Below are positions 46,443 to 55,113 of a DNA stretch of 64,000 nucleotides, one piece after another. The number at the start of each line of letters is the position of its first letter. Position 1 is the first letter of the stretch. Source of the stretch: Muribaculaceae bacterium. GTDB taxonomy: Bacteria > Bacteroidota > Bacteroidia > Bacteroidales > Muribaculaceae. The position numbers were made by a program, and so were the translations under genes. Under the pieces are notes generated by a model. That model saw only the letters and a list, made by a program, of their open reading frames with translations. It made no database searches and had not been told where the DNA came from. Location: the NCBI GenBank assembly GCA_022509165.1, contig JAFLTT010000007.1, positions 1 to 64,000 on the forward strand, given 5' to 3'.

Positions 46443-46466
46443 GAATGTGCGTTCTCATTCTTTTTT
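46431..46466. terminator. Bidirectional terminator between nth and the aldo/keto reductase gene
   Basis: GAATGAGAA (46437-46445) pairs with TTCTCATTC (46452-46460), and A and T runs flank the stem (46431-46436 and 46461-46466), making it functional in both directions. The stem includes the nth stop codon at 46440-46442. Confidence 0.93.
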
Positions 46467-46491
46467 ATTATAATCTTTATTTCGAAACTAT

Positions 46492-47496
46492 TTATACTCC
46501 GCAAATTTGGTTTATTTTTTCCAGTTCTTCCGGAGAGAAATCCAGATTCTTAAGAGAATTTAGATTATCTGACAATTGGTCCACACTGCTTGCTCCAACA
46601 ATCACACTTGTCACCCTATTATCTTTTAGAAGCCATGCTATAGCCATTTGGGCTAAAGATTGACCTCTTTGAGTGGCTAAATCGTTTAGTTGGTTGATTT
46701 TGTTAAGAGTCTCTTCTGTGAGAGATTCTTTTTTAAGGTAACCTCCTCTTCCAATTCTTGAGTCTTCGGGTATTCCATTCAGATACCTGTTGGTCAGAAG
46801 ACCTTGTGCCAATGGAGAGAACGCAATAAAGCCTACACCATTATTTTCACAACCTTCTAAAATACCATCTTGCGAAGGCTCACGGTCGAAGATATTATAC
46901 TTACCTTGATAGATAAGGCATGGTGTTTTATTTTCTTTCAAATAATTGTAGGCAAAATTCGCTTCTTCTGTAGGATATTTTGAAATGCCTACATATAAAG
47001 CTTTTCCACTTCTCACAATATCGGTGAGTGCCTGCAAAGTTTCTTCCAATGGAGTGTTGGGATCAAATCGATGAGAATAGAAAATGTCCACATAATCCAG
47101 GTTCATTCTTTTAAGGCTCTGGTCAATACTGCTTATAAGATGTTTCCTTGAACCCCATTCTCCATATGGACCATCCCACATGTCATGTCCGGCTTTAGTG
47201 GATATTATTATTTCATCTCGGTATGGACGCAATGATTTGTTCATTATCATACCGAAAGTTTCTTCTGCAGAACCATAGGGAGGTCCATAATTGTTGGCTA
47301 AATCAAAATGTGTGATACCATTGTCGAATGCATAATGAATTTTTTTCATAGAATTCTCAAGGGTATCAACAGCACCGAAATTATGCCAGAGTCCTAAAGA
47401 AATGGCAGGCAACAGGAGGCCGCTTTTGCCACATCTCCTATAAGGCATTTTGCCATCATAGCGAGACAGGGAGGGATAATAAAATTCTTTTACCAT
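46492..47496 (-). CDS. Aldo/keto reductase
   Basis: NADPH-dependent oxidoreductase with a TIM barrel, resembling the YghZ (L-glyceraldehyde-3-phosphate reductase-like) branch. In the 334-residue product the tetrad is visible: Asp and Tyr in FDLANNYGPPYGSAEE (near residues 59-74), Lys in IISTKAGHDM near 96-105, and His in DIFYSHRFDPN near 137-147. The NADP-binding end shows SVIVGASSVDQLSDNL. The true substrate is unknown. It begins 1 bp after the end of rarA, so these two and the HAD gene form an operon. Confidence 0.92.
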   Translation of the reverse strand: MVKEFYYPSLSRYDGKMPYRRCGKSGLLLPAISLGLWHNFGAVDTLENSMKKIHYAFDNGITHFDLANNYGPPYGSAEETFGMIMNKSLRPYRDEIIISTKAGHDMWDGPYGEWGSRKHLISSIDQSLKRMNLDYVDIFYSHRFDPNTPLEETLQALTDIVRSGKALYVGISKYPTEEANFAYNYLKENKTPCLIYQGKYNIFDREPSQDGILEGCENNGVGFIAFSPLAQGLLTNRYLNGIPEDSRIGRGGYLKKESLTEETLNKINQLNDLATQRGQSLAQMAIAWLLKDNRVTSVIVGASSVDQLSDNLNSLKNLDFSPEELEKINQICGV

Positions 47497-47497
47497 A

Positions 47498-48778
47498 TTA
47501 TTGAGTGTTTCTTATTTTTTGCATGTATTCTCCCATTTTCTTTTCATGTGGGTTCTCGGCCGGTTGCCAGAATCTGGCATCTTGAAGACCGTCGGGTAGA
47601 TACTGTTGTTCCACAAAATGGTTGGTGAAATCATGGGCATATTTATATCCTTCATGATATCCCAAATCAGCCATTAATTTAGTGGGAGCGTTCCTTAAAT
47701 GGAGAGGTACCGGAAGATTTCCGCTTTTCCTGACTTCTTCCAAAGCCCTGTCAATAGCCAGATATGCTGAATTACTTTTTGGAGATGTGGCAAGATATAC
47801 AGTACATTCTGATAGAATAATCCTCCCTTCAGGCCAACCGATTTTTTTCAAGGCATCAAAAGTGGCATTGGCAAGAAGAAGAGCATTAGGATTTGCCAAA
47901 CCTATATCTTCTGCGGCTAAAATCACAAGACGTCGCGCAATAAATTCCGGGTCCTCGCCACCGGCCACCATCCTTGCAAGCCAATAGACAGCAGCATCGG
48001 GATCGCTTCCTCTTACTGATTTAATAAAAGCAGAAATAATATCGTAATGCAGTTCTCCATTCTTGTCGTATGCTGCAATATTTTGCTGCAAGATATCAGT
48101 GACATTTGAGTCATTGACAAGTACAGGATCACCCGGAGGGGTAGACTGTTCCAAAAGATCAAGAATATTTAGTAATTTTCGGGCATCTCCTCCTGAGAAT
48201 CTAAAGAGAGCAGTGGTTTCATCTACGATAAATTTCCTTTTCTTCAAAATAGGATCTTCTTGGAGAGCCCTCTGCAAAAGTTCCTGTAAATCTTTTTCTT
48301 CTAATGGTTTTAAAGTGTAAACCTGGCAACGGGAAAGCAAAGGACGGATAACTTCAAAGGAGGGATTTTCTGTAGTGGCTCCAATAAGGGTTACCACCCC
48401 TTGTTCTACGGCTCCCAATAAAGAATCTTGTTGAGATTTGCTGAATCGATGTATTTCATCAATAAACAGAATAGGTCTGGATTTACTGAAAAGACCGTTA
48501 ACATCATTTCTGCATTTTTCAATCACTTCCCTCACTTCTTTCACCCCTGCAGATACTGCACTCAAAGTATAAAAATTAGCTTCAGTAGCTTTAGCAATAA
48601 TCATGGCAAGAGTAGTTTTTCCCACTCCGGGAGGTCCCCATAAAATGAAGGAGTTAATTCTTCCCCCTTCAATCATTTTACGTATTATCCCGTTTTCACC
48701 TACCAGATGGCTCTGGCCAATATAATCTGAAAGGGAAACGGGCCGGAGTCTTTCAGCTAAAGGTATGTTGTTGCTCAT
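47498..48778 (-). CDS. rarA: Replication-associated recombination protein RarA (MgsA)
   Basis: AAA+ ATPase acting at stalled replication forks, related to clamp loaders and eukaryotic WRNIP1. The 426-residue protein has LAERLRPVSLSDYIGQSHL at its start, Walker A GPPGVGKT (48-55), Walker B ILFIDEIHRFSKSQQD near 103-118, the GATTENPSFEV sensor 1 near 133-143, and the C-terminal MgsA tetramerisation segment with PVPLHLRNAPTKLMADLGYHEGYKYAHDF. Its start overlaps the HAD gene by 4 bp (ATGA). Confidence 0.96.
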   Translation of the reverse strand: MSNNIPLAERLRPVSLSDYIGQSHLVGENGIIRKMIEGGRINSFILWGPPGVGKTTLAMIIAKATEANFYTLSAVSAGVKEVREVIEKCRNDVNGLFSKSRPILFIDEIHRFSKSQQDSLLGAVEQGVVTLIGATTENPSFEVIRPLLSRCQVYTLKPLEEKDLQELLQRALQEDPILKKRKFIVDETTALFRFSGGDARKLLNILDLLEQSTPPGDPVLVNDSNVTDILQQNIAAYDKNGELHYDIISAFIKSVRGSDPDAAVYWLARMVAGGEDPEFIARRLVILAAEDIGLANPNALLLANATFDALKKIGWPEGRIILSECTVYLATSPKSNSAYLAIDRALEEVRKSGNLPVPLHLRNAPTKLMADLGYHEGYKYAHDFTNHFVEQQYLPDGLQDARFWQPAENPHEKKMGEYMQKIRNTQ

Positions 48779-49431
48779 CTTTCTTCTAATTGTTGGATTA
48801 GGTTGTCGAGATTAATCTCGTTGAAACTTTGTATCATAATATGCGAATATGGTGCCAATATTTCAGAAGGAAGCGTACCGACTACGCCAACCACGAAAGC
48901 ATTGGCATTTTTACCTGCCATCACTCCTTGGAGTGAATCTTCAAATACAGCGCATCTCTGAGGATTGACACCAATTTTTTCAGCACCTAATAAATATCCT
49001 TCCGGAGACGGTTTGGAGGTGGTTACTTTATCTCCGGTCACAATAAACTGAAAAAGTTCTTCCAGGTGAGGGATCTCTTCATACAAGTGTGCCATCTTTT
49101 GGTTATCGCTACTGGTTACAAGGGCACATGGTAACTCTTGTTGTTTTAATTGGATTAAAAATTCTTCGGAGTAAGGAAGAAATGAATAATGCATTTTATT
49201 TTCAAGTTCATGTAGCCTCTGAGCCACTAAAAGCCTGGTACCCTCATCATGATAATAATCTGAAAGTATCTTAGAAAGAGTACTTCCTTTTATTTTAGTC
49301 TCAAAATTATCTATTCCGGTAGGAAATTCTTTTCCTATCTGTGCCCATATACGGGTATATTCACTTTCACTGTCGATGATTACACCGTCGAGGTCGAACA
49401 GAAAACCTATATTCTTTTTATTCTTACCCAT
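48775..49431 (-). CDS. HAD-family phosphatase (beta-phosphoglucomutase-like)
   Basis: A 218-residue haloacid-dehalogenase hydrolase. Motif I is FLFDLDGVIID near residues 9-19 with the nucleophile and acid Asp pair. Motif II is ALVTSSD, motif III is the Lys in TTSKPSPEGYLLGAEKIG and motif IV is VFEDSLQGVMAG. The helical cap after motif I puts it in the beta-phosphoglucomutase/phosphatase group; the substrate is unknown. I used the ATG at 49431; a TTG three codons upstream is possible. It overlaps rarA by 4 bp and heads the three-gene operon. Confidence 0.9.
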   Translation of the reverse strand: MGKNKKNIGFLFDLDGVIIDSESEYTRIWAQIGKEFPTGIDNFETKIKGSTLSKILSDYYHDEGTRLLVAQRLHELENKMHYSFLPYSEEFLIQLKQQELPCALVTSSDNQKMAHLYEEIPHLEELFQFIVTGDKVTTSKPSPEGYLLGAEKIGVNPQRCAVFEDSLQGVMAGKNANAFVVGVVGTLPSEILAPYSHIMIQSFNEINLDNLIQQLEER

Positions 49432-49545
49432 CTTTGTCAATATAAAACCTCTTTCTATTCAAGTGCTTCCAATTTATTACACAGAATGAAAAATTTTAAT
49501 AGTAAAGTTACCAATAAATTATAAGTAAAACCAATTGATTTTTGT

Positions 49546-49553
49546 TATTTTTG
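49546..49553 (+). promoter_or_regulatory. -7 element upstream of the FAD oxidoreductase gene
   Basis: TATTTTTG matches TAnnTTTG; the -33 part is not convincing. If used, transcription starts only about 4-6 bp before the ATG at 49564, giving an almost leaderless mRNA. Confidence 0.5.
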
Positions 49554-49563
49554 CATAATTGAA

Positions 49564-51132
49564 ATGCACCCTACTACAACCAGAGAAATAACTATTACAG
49601 TATCTCCAAAAGATGCTGAGGATGGTGATAAAATATTATCACTGTTACGTCAACATCCCCTTTTGAAAGATTTTACTGTTAATTCTTTCCGGATTATCCG
49701 TAAATCGATAGATGCAAGGAAAAAACCGGTAAGGATTAATCTGGGTGTATTGGTTTCAGAAGAGGAAGAGATAAATATAGATATTCCGGTAAAAGAATAT
49801 AAAAAATTACCGGAATCTGCTCCCCAAATAGTAATTGTGGGAGCAGGACCAGCGGGTCTTTTTGCCGGTCTTCGGGCAATCGAGAAGGGAATACGTCCTA
49901 TAATCATAGAACGAGGAAAAGACGTAGATTCAAGAAGAAGGGATATTGCCGAGATAAGTAGAAAAGGGGAAATAAATCCTGATTCCAATTTTTGTTTCGG
50001 TGAAGGAGGAGCAGGTGCTTTCAGTGATGGTAAACTTTATACAAGAAGTAAAAAAAGAGGAAGTGTAAAAGAGGTATTGGAAATTTTACATCAATTCGGA
50101 GCCTCGGAAGATATCCTTATAAATTCTCATCCTCATATCGGAAGTGATAAATTGCCCGGTATTATCAGAAGTATCCGTGAAAAAATAAAGGAATGTGGCG
50201 GAGAGGTGAGATTCGGATGTAAGATGGATGATTTGATAATAGAAGAGGGCAAAATAAAGGGAATTCAGACATCTCAGGGAGAAATTATAAATGGGGCAGT
50301 ATTCCTGGCTACGGGTCATTCTGCAAGAGATACGTTCCGGAATCTATATAACAAAAAGGTAAAGATAGAAGCGAAGGGACTTGCCATAGGAGTGAGATTG
50401 GAACATCCTCAGACTCTAATCGACAAAATGCAGTATCACAGCCAGGAGGGTAGAGGAAAATATCTGCCGGCAGCTGAATATTCTTTTGTGCATCAAGCCG
50501 ATAATCGTGGAGTATATTCTTTTTGTATGTGTCCCGGAGGTGTAATTGTGCCGGCTGTATCTGCTGAGGGACAAATTGTGGTGAATGGAATGTCGGCTTC
50601 TGCACGTTCCAGTAAATGGGCGAATTCGGGATATGTTGTAGAGATTCATCCGGGTGACATCAAGGGATTTGAAAATTCCGGATCTTTGGAAATGCTTGTA
50701 TTGCAAGAAAAACTTGAAAAAGATTTCTCTGAAGAGTCCGGAGGAAAACTAAATGCGCCGGCCCAAAGAATTAGGGATTTTATCGATGGTAAAGTATCTA
50801 TTAATTTGCCAAAAACCTCTTATGCTCCGGGCATTCATCCCGCAGATTTAAATTTACTATTTCCCGAAGAAATATCTTCCCGATTAAAGGAAGGTCTAAA
50901 ACAGATCGGAAAGAAAAGTAAAGACTTTGTTTCAAATGACGGTGTGATGATTGGTTTGGAATCGCGTACTTCCAGTCCTATACGTATCCCACGAGATAAA
51001 GAAACCTTAGAACATATAGAGATAGAAGATTTATACCCGGTTGGAGAAGGTGCCGGATATGCCGGTGGTATAGTATCTTCAGCCATAGATGGTATGAATT
51101 GCGTAGATGCCTATTATAAAAAAATTAAATAG
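49564..51132 (+). CDS. FAD-dependent oxidoreductase
   Basis: A 522-residue cytoplasmic flavoprotein of the uncharacterised COG2509-type family. After an N-terminal domain of about 85 residues it has the dinucleotide-binding GxGxxG motif IVIVGAGPAGLFAGLRAIEKG (near residues 90-110). The family block GEGGAGAFSDGKLYTRSKKRG follows, then ATGHSARDTF, and a C-terminal FAD-closing VGEGAGYAGGIVSSAIDGM. Relatives are annotated as dehydrogenases of unknown substrate. Its stop codon overlaps the GTG start of tsaB by 1 bp, so it heads a tightly coupled operon with tsaB, DUF4290, murA and rimM. Confidence 0.9.
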   Translation: MHPTTTREITITVSPKDAEDGDKILSLLRQHPLLKDFTVNSFRIIRKSIDARKKPVRINLGVLVSEEEEINIDIPVKEYKKLPESAPQIVIVGAGPAGLFAGLRAIEKGIRPIIIERGKDVDSRRRDIAEISRKGEINPDSNFCFGEGGAGAFSDGKLYTRSKKRGSVKEVLEILHQFGASEDILINSHPHIGSDKLPGIIRSIREKIKECGGEVRFGCKMDDLIIEEGKIKGIQTSQGEIINGAVFLATGHSARDTFRNLYNKKVKIEAKGLAIGVRLEHPQTLIDKMQYHSQEGRGKYLPAAEYSFVHQADNRGVYSFCMCPGGVIVPAVSAEGQIVVNGMSASARSSKWANSGYVVEIHPGDIKGFENSGSLEMLVLQEKLEKDFSEESGGKLNAPAQRIRDFIDGKVSINLPKTSYAPGIHPADLNLLFPEEISSRLKEGLKQIGKKSKDFVSNDGVMIGLESRTSSPIRIPRDKETLEHIEIEDLYPVGEGAGYAGGIVSSAIDGMNCVDAYYKKIK

Positions 51133-51830
51133 TGGCTATTATTATAAATATCGATACCTCTTCAAATTTCTGTAGCGTAGCCTTGGCTATAGATGGAGAA
51201 ATTGTGGTTGGACTGGAATCGGCTCAAAAAATGGATCATTCCACTTCACTTGCTCCTTTTGTGGAGAAGTGTTTTGAATCTCTGAGAGAACGAGGAGAGA
51301 AATTAGATGCCATAAGTGTAGTGACCGGTCCGGGATCTTATACGGGGCTCAGGATAGGTCTATCACTTGCAAAGGGAATTGCATTTGGTCAAGATATTCC
51401 TTTAATTTGTGTATCCTCTTTAGAAGTAATGGCAGTAAGAGGTATATTCTCTTATCATGATTTTCAGGGAGATGAAATAATCATACCCATGATGGATGCT
51501 GGCAGAATGGAAGTATATACCGGTATCTATGACAGCGCTTTACATCCGGTTCAGGAAGAAAGTGCCTTGATTCTTGAAGAGAAATCATTCTCAGATCTTC
51601 CGGACGATACTAAAATTCTTTTTATCGGAGATGGCACAGAAAAATTTAAAGAGCTCTTCAAAAAAGAAAACGCCGTGTGGTTGGGAGCAGGAATGCCTCA
51701 TGCTAAGTATATGGCTGCACTGTCAGAGAAATATTACCGCGAGAAGAAATTTTCCGATGTGGCATATACAGTGCCACGTTATCTAAAAGAATATAAAGCT
51801 ACGAAGCCCAAAAATATGATTTTAAAGTAA
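51132..51830 (+). CDS. tsaB: tRNA threonylcarbamoyladenosine biosynthesis protein TsaB
   Basis: TsaB pairs with TsaD and TsaE to attach threonylcarbamoyl to A37 of ANN-reading tRNAs. The 232-residue product has the ASKHA fold: IINIDTSSNFCSVALA near residues 3-18, then HSTSLAPFVE, VVTGPGSYTGLRIGLSLAKGIAFG near 63-86, and MMDAGRMEVYTGIY near 118-131. It uses a GTG start at 51132 that overlaps the preceding stop codon. Its own TAA overlaps the DUF4290 start (TAATG). It lacks the full catalytic site, as TsaB is a scaffold subunit. Confidence 0.93.
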   Translation: MAIIINIDTSSNFCSVALAIDGEIVVGLESAQKMDHSTSLAPFVEKCFESLRERGEKLDAISVVTGPGSYTGLRIGLSLAKGIAFGQDIPLICVSSLEVMAVRGIFSYHDFQGDEIIIPMMDAGRMEVYTGIYDSALHPVQEESALILEEKSFSDLPDDTKILFIGDGTEKFKELFKKENAVWLGAGMPHAKYMAALSEKYYREKKFSDVAYTVPRYLKEYKATKPKNMILK

Positions 51831-52420
51831 TGATTGAATATAACACAGCTTTGCCAAAACTCGAAATGCGAGAATATGGCCGTAATATACAAAAACTTGT
51901 AGATCATTGTGTCGCAATACAAGACCGTGATGAAAGAAACAGGTGCGCTCAAGCTATAGCAGATATAATGATGCAGCTTTTCCCAGAATTGAAAAGTGAT
52001 ACAGATAACAATCGTAAAATATGGGAGCATCTGAACATTATCTCCGGTTTCAAACTGGATATTGATTTTCCATGTGAAGTGTTGGGAGAAAATGAATTGC
52101 GGCCTGCTCCTGCCACTATTCCTTATTCACACAAATCGGAACGTTTCCGTGTTTATGGAAGCAATCTGATAAAAATGATAAAGGAGATTTCAAAAATGGA
52201 GGGAGGAGTAGATAAGGACCGACTGATATTTTTGGTGGCCAATCAGATGAAAAAACTTTTAGTTTCGGTAAATGCTGACAGCGCAACAGATAGAAGAGTA
52301 TTTAACGATATCAGAGAAATAACTTCAGGTGGTATTGACATAGATCCGGAATCCTATAGGCTAAATGATTATATAGGAGTTGTCTCACCTCAAGAAGGAA
52401 AAAAGAAGAAGAAAAAATAA
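51830..52420 (+). CDS. DUF4290 family protein
   Basis: A 196-residue, mostly helical cytoplasmic protein of the DUF4290 family, found in Bacteroidota. Visible features are an N-terminal LEMREYGRNIQKLVDHCVAI-type segment and a DERNRCAQAIADIMMQLFPEL helix. A central IPYSHKSERFRVYGSNLIKMIKEISKM and a basic end of KKKKKK type follow. No catalytic motif is apparent and the function is unknown. It is fixed upstream of murA in many Bacteroidales, and here is coupled by TAATG overlaps at both ends, suggesting a role in the envelope or translation operon. Confidence 0.85.
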   Translation: MIEYNTALPKLEMREYGRNIQKLVDHCVAIQDRDERNRCAQAIADIMMQLFPELKSDTDNNRKIWEHLNIISGFKLDIDFPCEVLGENELRPAPATIPYSHKSERFRVYGSNLIKMIKEISKMEGGVDKDRLIFLVANQMKKLLVSVNADSATDRRVFNDIREITSGGIDIDPESYRLNDYIGVVSPQEGKKKKKK

Positions 52421-53736
52421 TGAGTTCTTTTATAGTAGAAGGAGGACATAGCCTTCAAGGTGACATCACACCCTTAGGTGCTAAAAATGAGGCACTGGAG
52501 GTTATTTGTGCCACTTTGCTTACTTCTGAGAAGGTAACCATTAATAATATTCCGGATATTGCCGACATCAGAAATCTGATATCGCTACTGGAAGAACTTG
52601 GAGTAAAGATTGAAGTAAATAATCCCAGATCAATAACTTTTCAGGCTGATGATGTAAATCAGGATTACCTGAACACCGAAAGTTTCCGACATAAGATGCA
52701 GTCTTTGCGCGGTTCGGTAATGGTGGCCGGCCCTTTGCTTGCAAGATTTGGAAAAGCTGTTCTGGCTCGGCCCGGGGGAGACCGAATAGGACGTCGTCGC
52801 CTGGATACTCATTTTTTAGGTTGGCAAAAATTAGGTGCTACTTTTGAATATAAACCGGAAACAAAAACCTATGAAATAAAAGCACCGGAAGGTCTTAAGG
52901 GCGGATATATTCTTTTGGATGAAGCCTCTGTAACGGGCACTGCCAATATTATAATGGCTGCTGTCTTGGCAAAAGGAGAAACAACCGTATATAATGCGGC
53001 CTGCGAACCTTATATTCAGCAACTCTGCAGAATGTTGCAGAAAATGGGGGCCCATATAGAAGGCATAGGTTCAAATTTATTAAGAATAAGAGGAGTAGAT
53101 TCTCTTGGTGGCACCGAACATACCTTGCTACCCGATATGATAGAGGTAGGAAGTTTTATTGGGATGGCAGCCATGACACATAGCAATATCCGAATTAAGA
53201 ATGTAGGATTATCAGATCTTGGGATCATGCCGGAGGCTTTTCACCGGTTAGGAATTAATATGGAATGTAAAGATGATGATATCCATGTTAATCAGAAAGA
53301 GATTTATGAAGTGGAAAGCTTTCTGGATGGTTCTATAATGACGTTTTCTGATGCTCCTTGGCCCGGACTTTCTCCTGATCTGTTAAGTATTTTCCTTGTG
53401 GTTGCCACTCAGGCCAAAGGGAGCGTGCTGATACATCAGAAAATGTTTGAGAGCCGCTTATTCTTTGTGGATAAACTCATAGAGATGGGAGCCAGCATTA
53501 TTTTATGCGATCCTCATAGGGCAGCAGTAATAGGAGCCGGCAGATTTAATTTCCTAAGGGCCACCAATATGGTTTCTCCTGATATAAGAGCCGGTATTGC
53601 AATGCTGATTGCTGCTATGGGGGCAAAAGGTACAAGTGTCATACAAAATATCGGTCAGATCGACCGAGGATATGAAAGAATTGATGAAAGACTTAATTCT
53701 TTAGGTGCAAAAATTATTCGAACAGAAGATTGTTAA
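52420..53736 (+). CDS. murA: UDP-N-acetylglucosamine 1-carboxyvinyltransferase MurA with Asp at the catalytic Cys position
   Basis: First committed step of peptidoglycan synthesis: transfers enolpyruvate from PEP to UDP-GlcNAc. The 438-residue product has GAKNEAL with Lys22, two inside-out alpha/beta domains and the ARPGGDRIGRRRLDTH loop. In E. coli this loop reads PGGCTIGARP with the fosfomycin-reactive Cys115; here residue 121 is Asp (codon GAC, 52780-52782). Asp keeps activity in known enzymes but blocks the fosfomycin adduct. It starts within the TAATG overlap with DUF4290 and is followed after 1 bp by rimM. Confidence 0.95.
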   Translation: MSSFIVEGGHSLQGDITPLGAKNEALEVICATLLTSEKVTINNIPDIADIRNLISLLEELGVKIEVNNPRSITFQADDVNQDYLNTESFRHKMQSLRGSVMVAGPLLARFGKAVLARPGGDRIGRRRLDTHFLGWQKLGATFEYKPETKTYEIKAPEGLKGGYILLDEASVTGTANIIMAAVLAKGETTVYNAACEPYIQQLCRMLQKMGAHIEGIGSNLLRIRGVDSLGGTEHTLLPDMIEVGSFIGMAAMTHSNIRIKNVGLSDLGIMPEAFHRLGINMECKDDDIHVNQKEIYEVESFLDGSIMTFSDAPWPGLSPDLLSIFLVVATQAKGSVLIHQKMFESRLFFVDKLIEMGASIILCDPHRAAVIGAGRFNFLRATNMVSPDIRAGIAMLIAAMGAKGTSVIQNIGQIDRGYERIDERLNSLGAKIIRTEDC

Positions 53737-53737
53737 G

Positions 53738-54289
53738 ATGATTTTATCAGACGAAATAGTAACTGTAGGTAAATTTCAGAAGACGCATGCCTTGAAAGGA
53801 GAACTGAATATGCTATCGGAAGTGGATCCTCAATATTTTCTTGAAGGGAATCCCCTTATCGTTGATTATGATGGTATCTGGGTGCCATATTATGTGGAAT
53901 CTATAAGACCTAAAGGTGCTACAAGTTATCTGGTGAAACTGTCAGGCATTGATACAGAAGAAGAAGCTTCACATTTTGTAAATAAAGAGGTTCATATTCT
54001 TCAAAAAGACGCAGAAGAATGGCTTGAAGAAGAGGAGGAGGAAATGGGCTTGATAGGTTATACTGTTGTTGATAAAAGTAGCGGTCAGACCATCGGTATT
54101 ATAGAAGGAATAGAAGATAGTACTTCCAATGTTCTTTTCATAGTCCGTACTCCCCAAGAGGATGAAGTTTTTATTCCGGCGAATGAAGATTTGATCCAAA
54201 ATATTGATGATGAAAAAGAAATAATAGAATTATCGATACCGGAAGGACTTCTTGATATTAATTCCAAGAATGATGAAGAGGTGATATGA
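53738..54289 (+). CDS. rimM: Ribosome maturation factor RimM
   Basis: Binds S19 and assists maturation of the 30S head. The 183-residue protein has the RimM N-terminal barrel (EIVTVGKFQKTHALKGELNM, then YYVESIRPKGATSYLVKLSGIDTEEEA) and a PRC-barrel C-terminal domain (GYTVVDKSSGQTIGIIEGIED, EVFIPANEDLIQNID). The ATG at 53738, just after the murA stop, is preferred over a GTG inside murA. rimM next to murA is usual in Bacteroidales. Other partners such as trmD and rplS are not here. Confidence 0.93.
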   Translation: MILSDEIVTVGKFQKTHALKGELNMLSEVDPQYFLEGNPLIVDYDGIWVPYYVESIRPKGATSYLVKLSGIDTEEEASHFVNKEVHILQKDAEEWLEEEEEEMGLIGYTVVDKSSGQTIGIIEGIEDSTSNVLFIVRTPQEDEVFIPANEDLIQNIDDEKEIIELSIPEGLLDINSKNDEEVI

Positions 54290-54336
54290 ATAGTCCTCAG
54301 GAAATGAGTAAACTTTCTGATTGGAAAGAGGTCTAA
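54286..54336 (+). CDS. Possible 16-residue open frame after rimM
   Basis: An ATG overlapping the rimM stop codon (ATGA) opens a 16-codon frame reading MNSPQEMSKLSDWKEV before TAA. The tight coupling is the only support; no homology is recognised and codon statistics cannot be judged over this length. It may be a chance frame. Confidence 0.2.
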   Translation: MNSPQEMSKLSDWKEV

Positions 54337-54350
54337 TATTTAGGGGAAAG

Positions 54351-55064
54351 ATGTCTTATAAAGGTATTAATTCCGGATTTATGAAACTATTGAAAAATAA
54401 ATATGCTTTAAAAATAAAAAGAGTAGCAATATTAAATGCTATTCTGTTTTTCTGTTTCAATGCAGCCATCGCAAAAACAGAAGAAACTGAATCAAATGAC
54501 AGAATTGAAGCTTTAGATAATATGAATTTTATAGAGATGCTCAATTCAGTTGATACAGGAAAGAGTTCAGCTCTGATTCAAAAATTTCAGGCCAAGGAGG
54601 GGAAGAACCGTCTGTTGAATGGCAGATATAACCCTTCAGGTGAATGTAGGGTAGAGGCATATAGAAATAAAGAAGTGCTTTTAATAACAATTCCTGCACA
54701 TCTTCTTTTTGACCCAAATTCTACAGTCTTGAAATCAACTGCACAGGATTATCTTGCACCTGTCAAAAGGTACCTTAAAGACCCTGATATGTTCAGGGTG
54801 ATGCTTGTGATGCATACCGATAATACCGGCTCGGAAGAATATCGGGAAAGATTAACGGTAGAGAGAGTTAATTCCGTTTTTGATTGGTTTGAAGATTCCG
54901 GGGCTGACACCAAATATTTATTTTCTTATGCCCTGGCAGACGAGATTCCTCTTAAACCAAATGATTCAATGGAAAACAGGCGTTTGAACCGTAGGTTGGA
55001 AATATATCTTGTACCAGGCACTAAAATGGTGGAACAAGCCTCGAAGGGGAGAATAGCTTTTTAA
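54351..55064 (+). CDS. OmpA-family protein, periplasmic
   Basis: A 237-residue exported protein with a C-terminal OmpA-like peptidoglycan-binding domain: LLFDPNSTVLKSTAQDYLAPV near residues 119-139, MHTDNTGSEEYRERLTVERV with the HTD core, and a NRRLNRRLEIYL end supplying the Arg that grips diaminopimelate. A signal peptide ends near AAIA-KTEE. There is no beta-barrel, so it is probably a soluble or loosely bound periplasmic protein. I used the ATG at 54351; the ATG at 54381 (MKLLKNKYALKIK) gives a more typical signal peptide and is a close alternative. Confidence 0.8.
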   Translation: MSYKGINSGFMKLLKNKYALKIKRVAILNAILFFCFNAAIAKTEETESNDRIEALDNMNFIEMLNSVDTGKSSALIQKFQAKEGKNRLLNGRYNPSGECRVEAYRNKEVLLITIPAHLLFDPNSTVLKSTAQDYLAPVKRYLKDPDMFRVMLVMHTDNTGSEEYRERLTVERVNSVFDWFEDSGADTKYLFSYALADEIPLKPNDSMENRRLNRRLEIYLVPGTKMVEQASKGRIAF

Positions 55065-55113
55065 ATAGATTTAAACCTGAAAGACAAATCTGATTAAGGA
55101 GAGAGGTCTTGCA

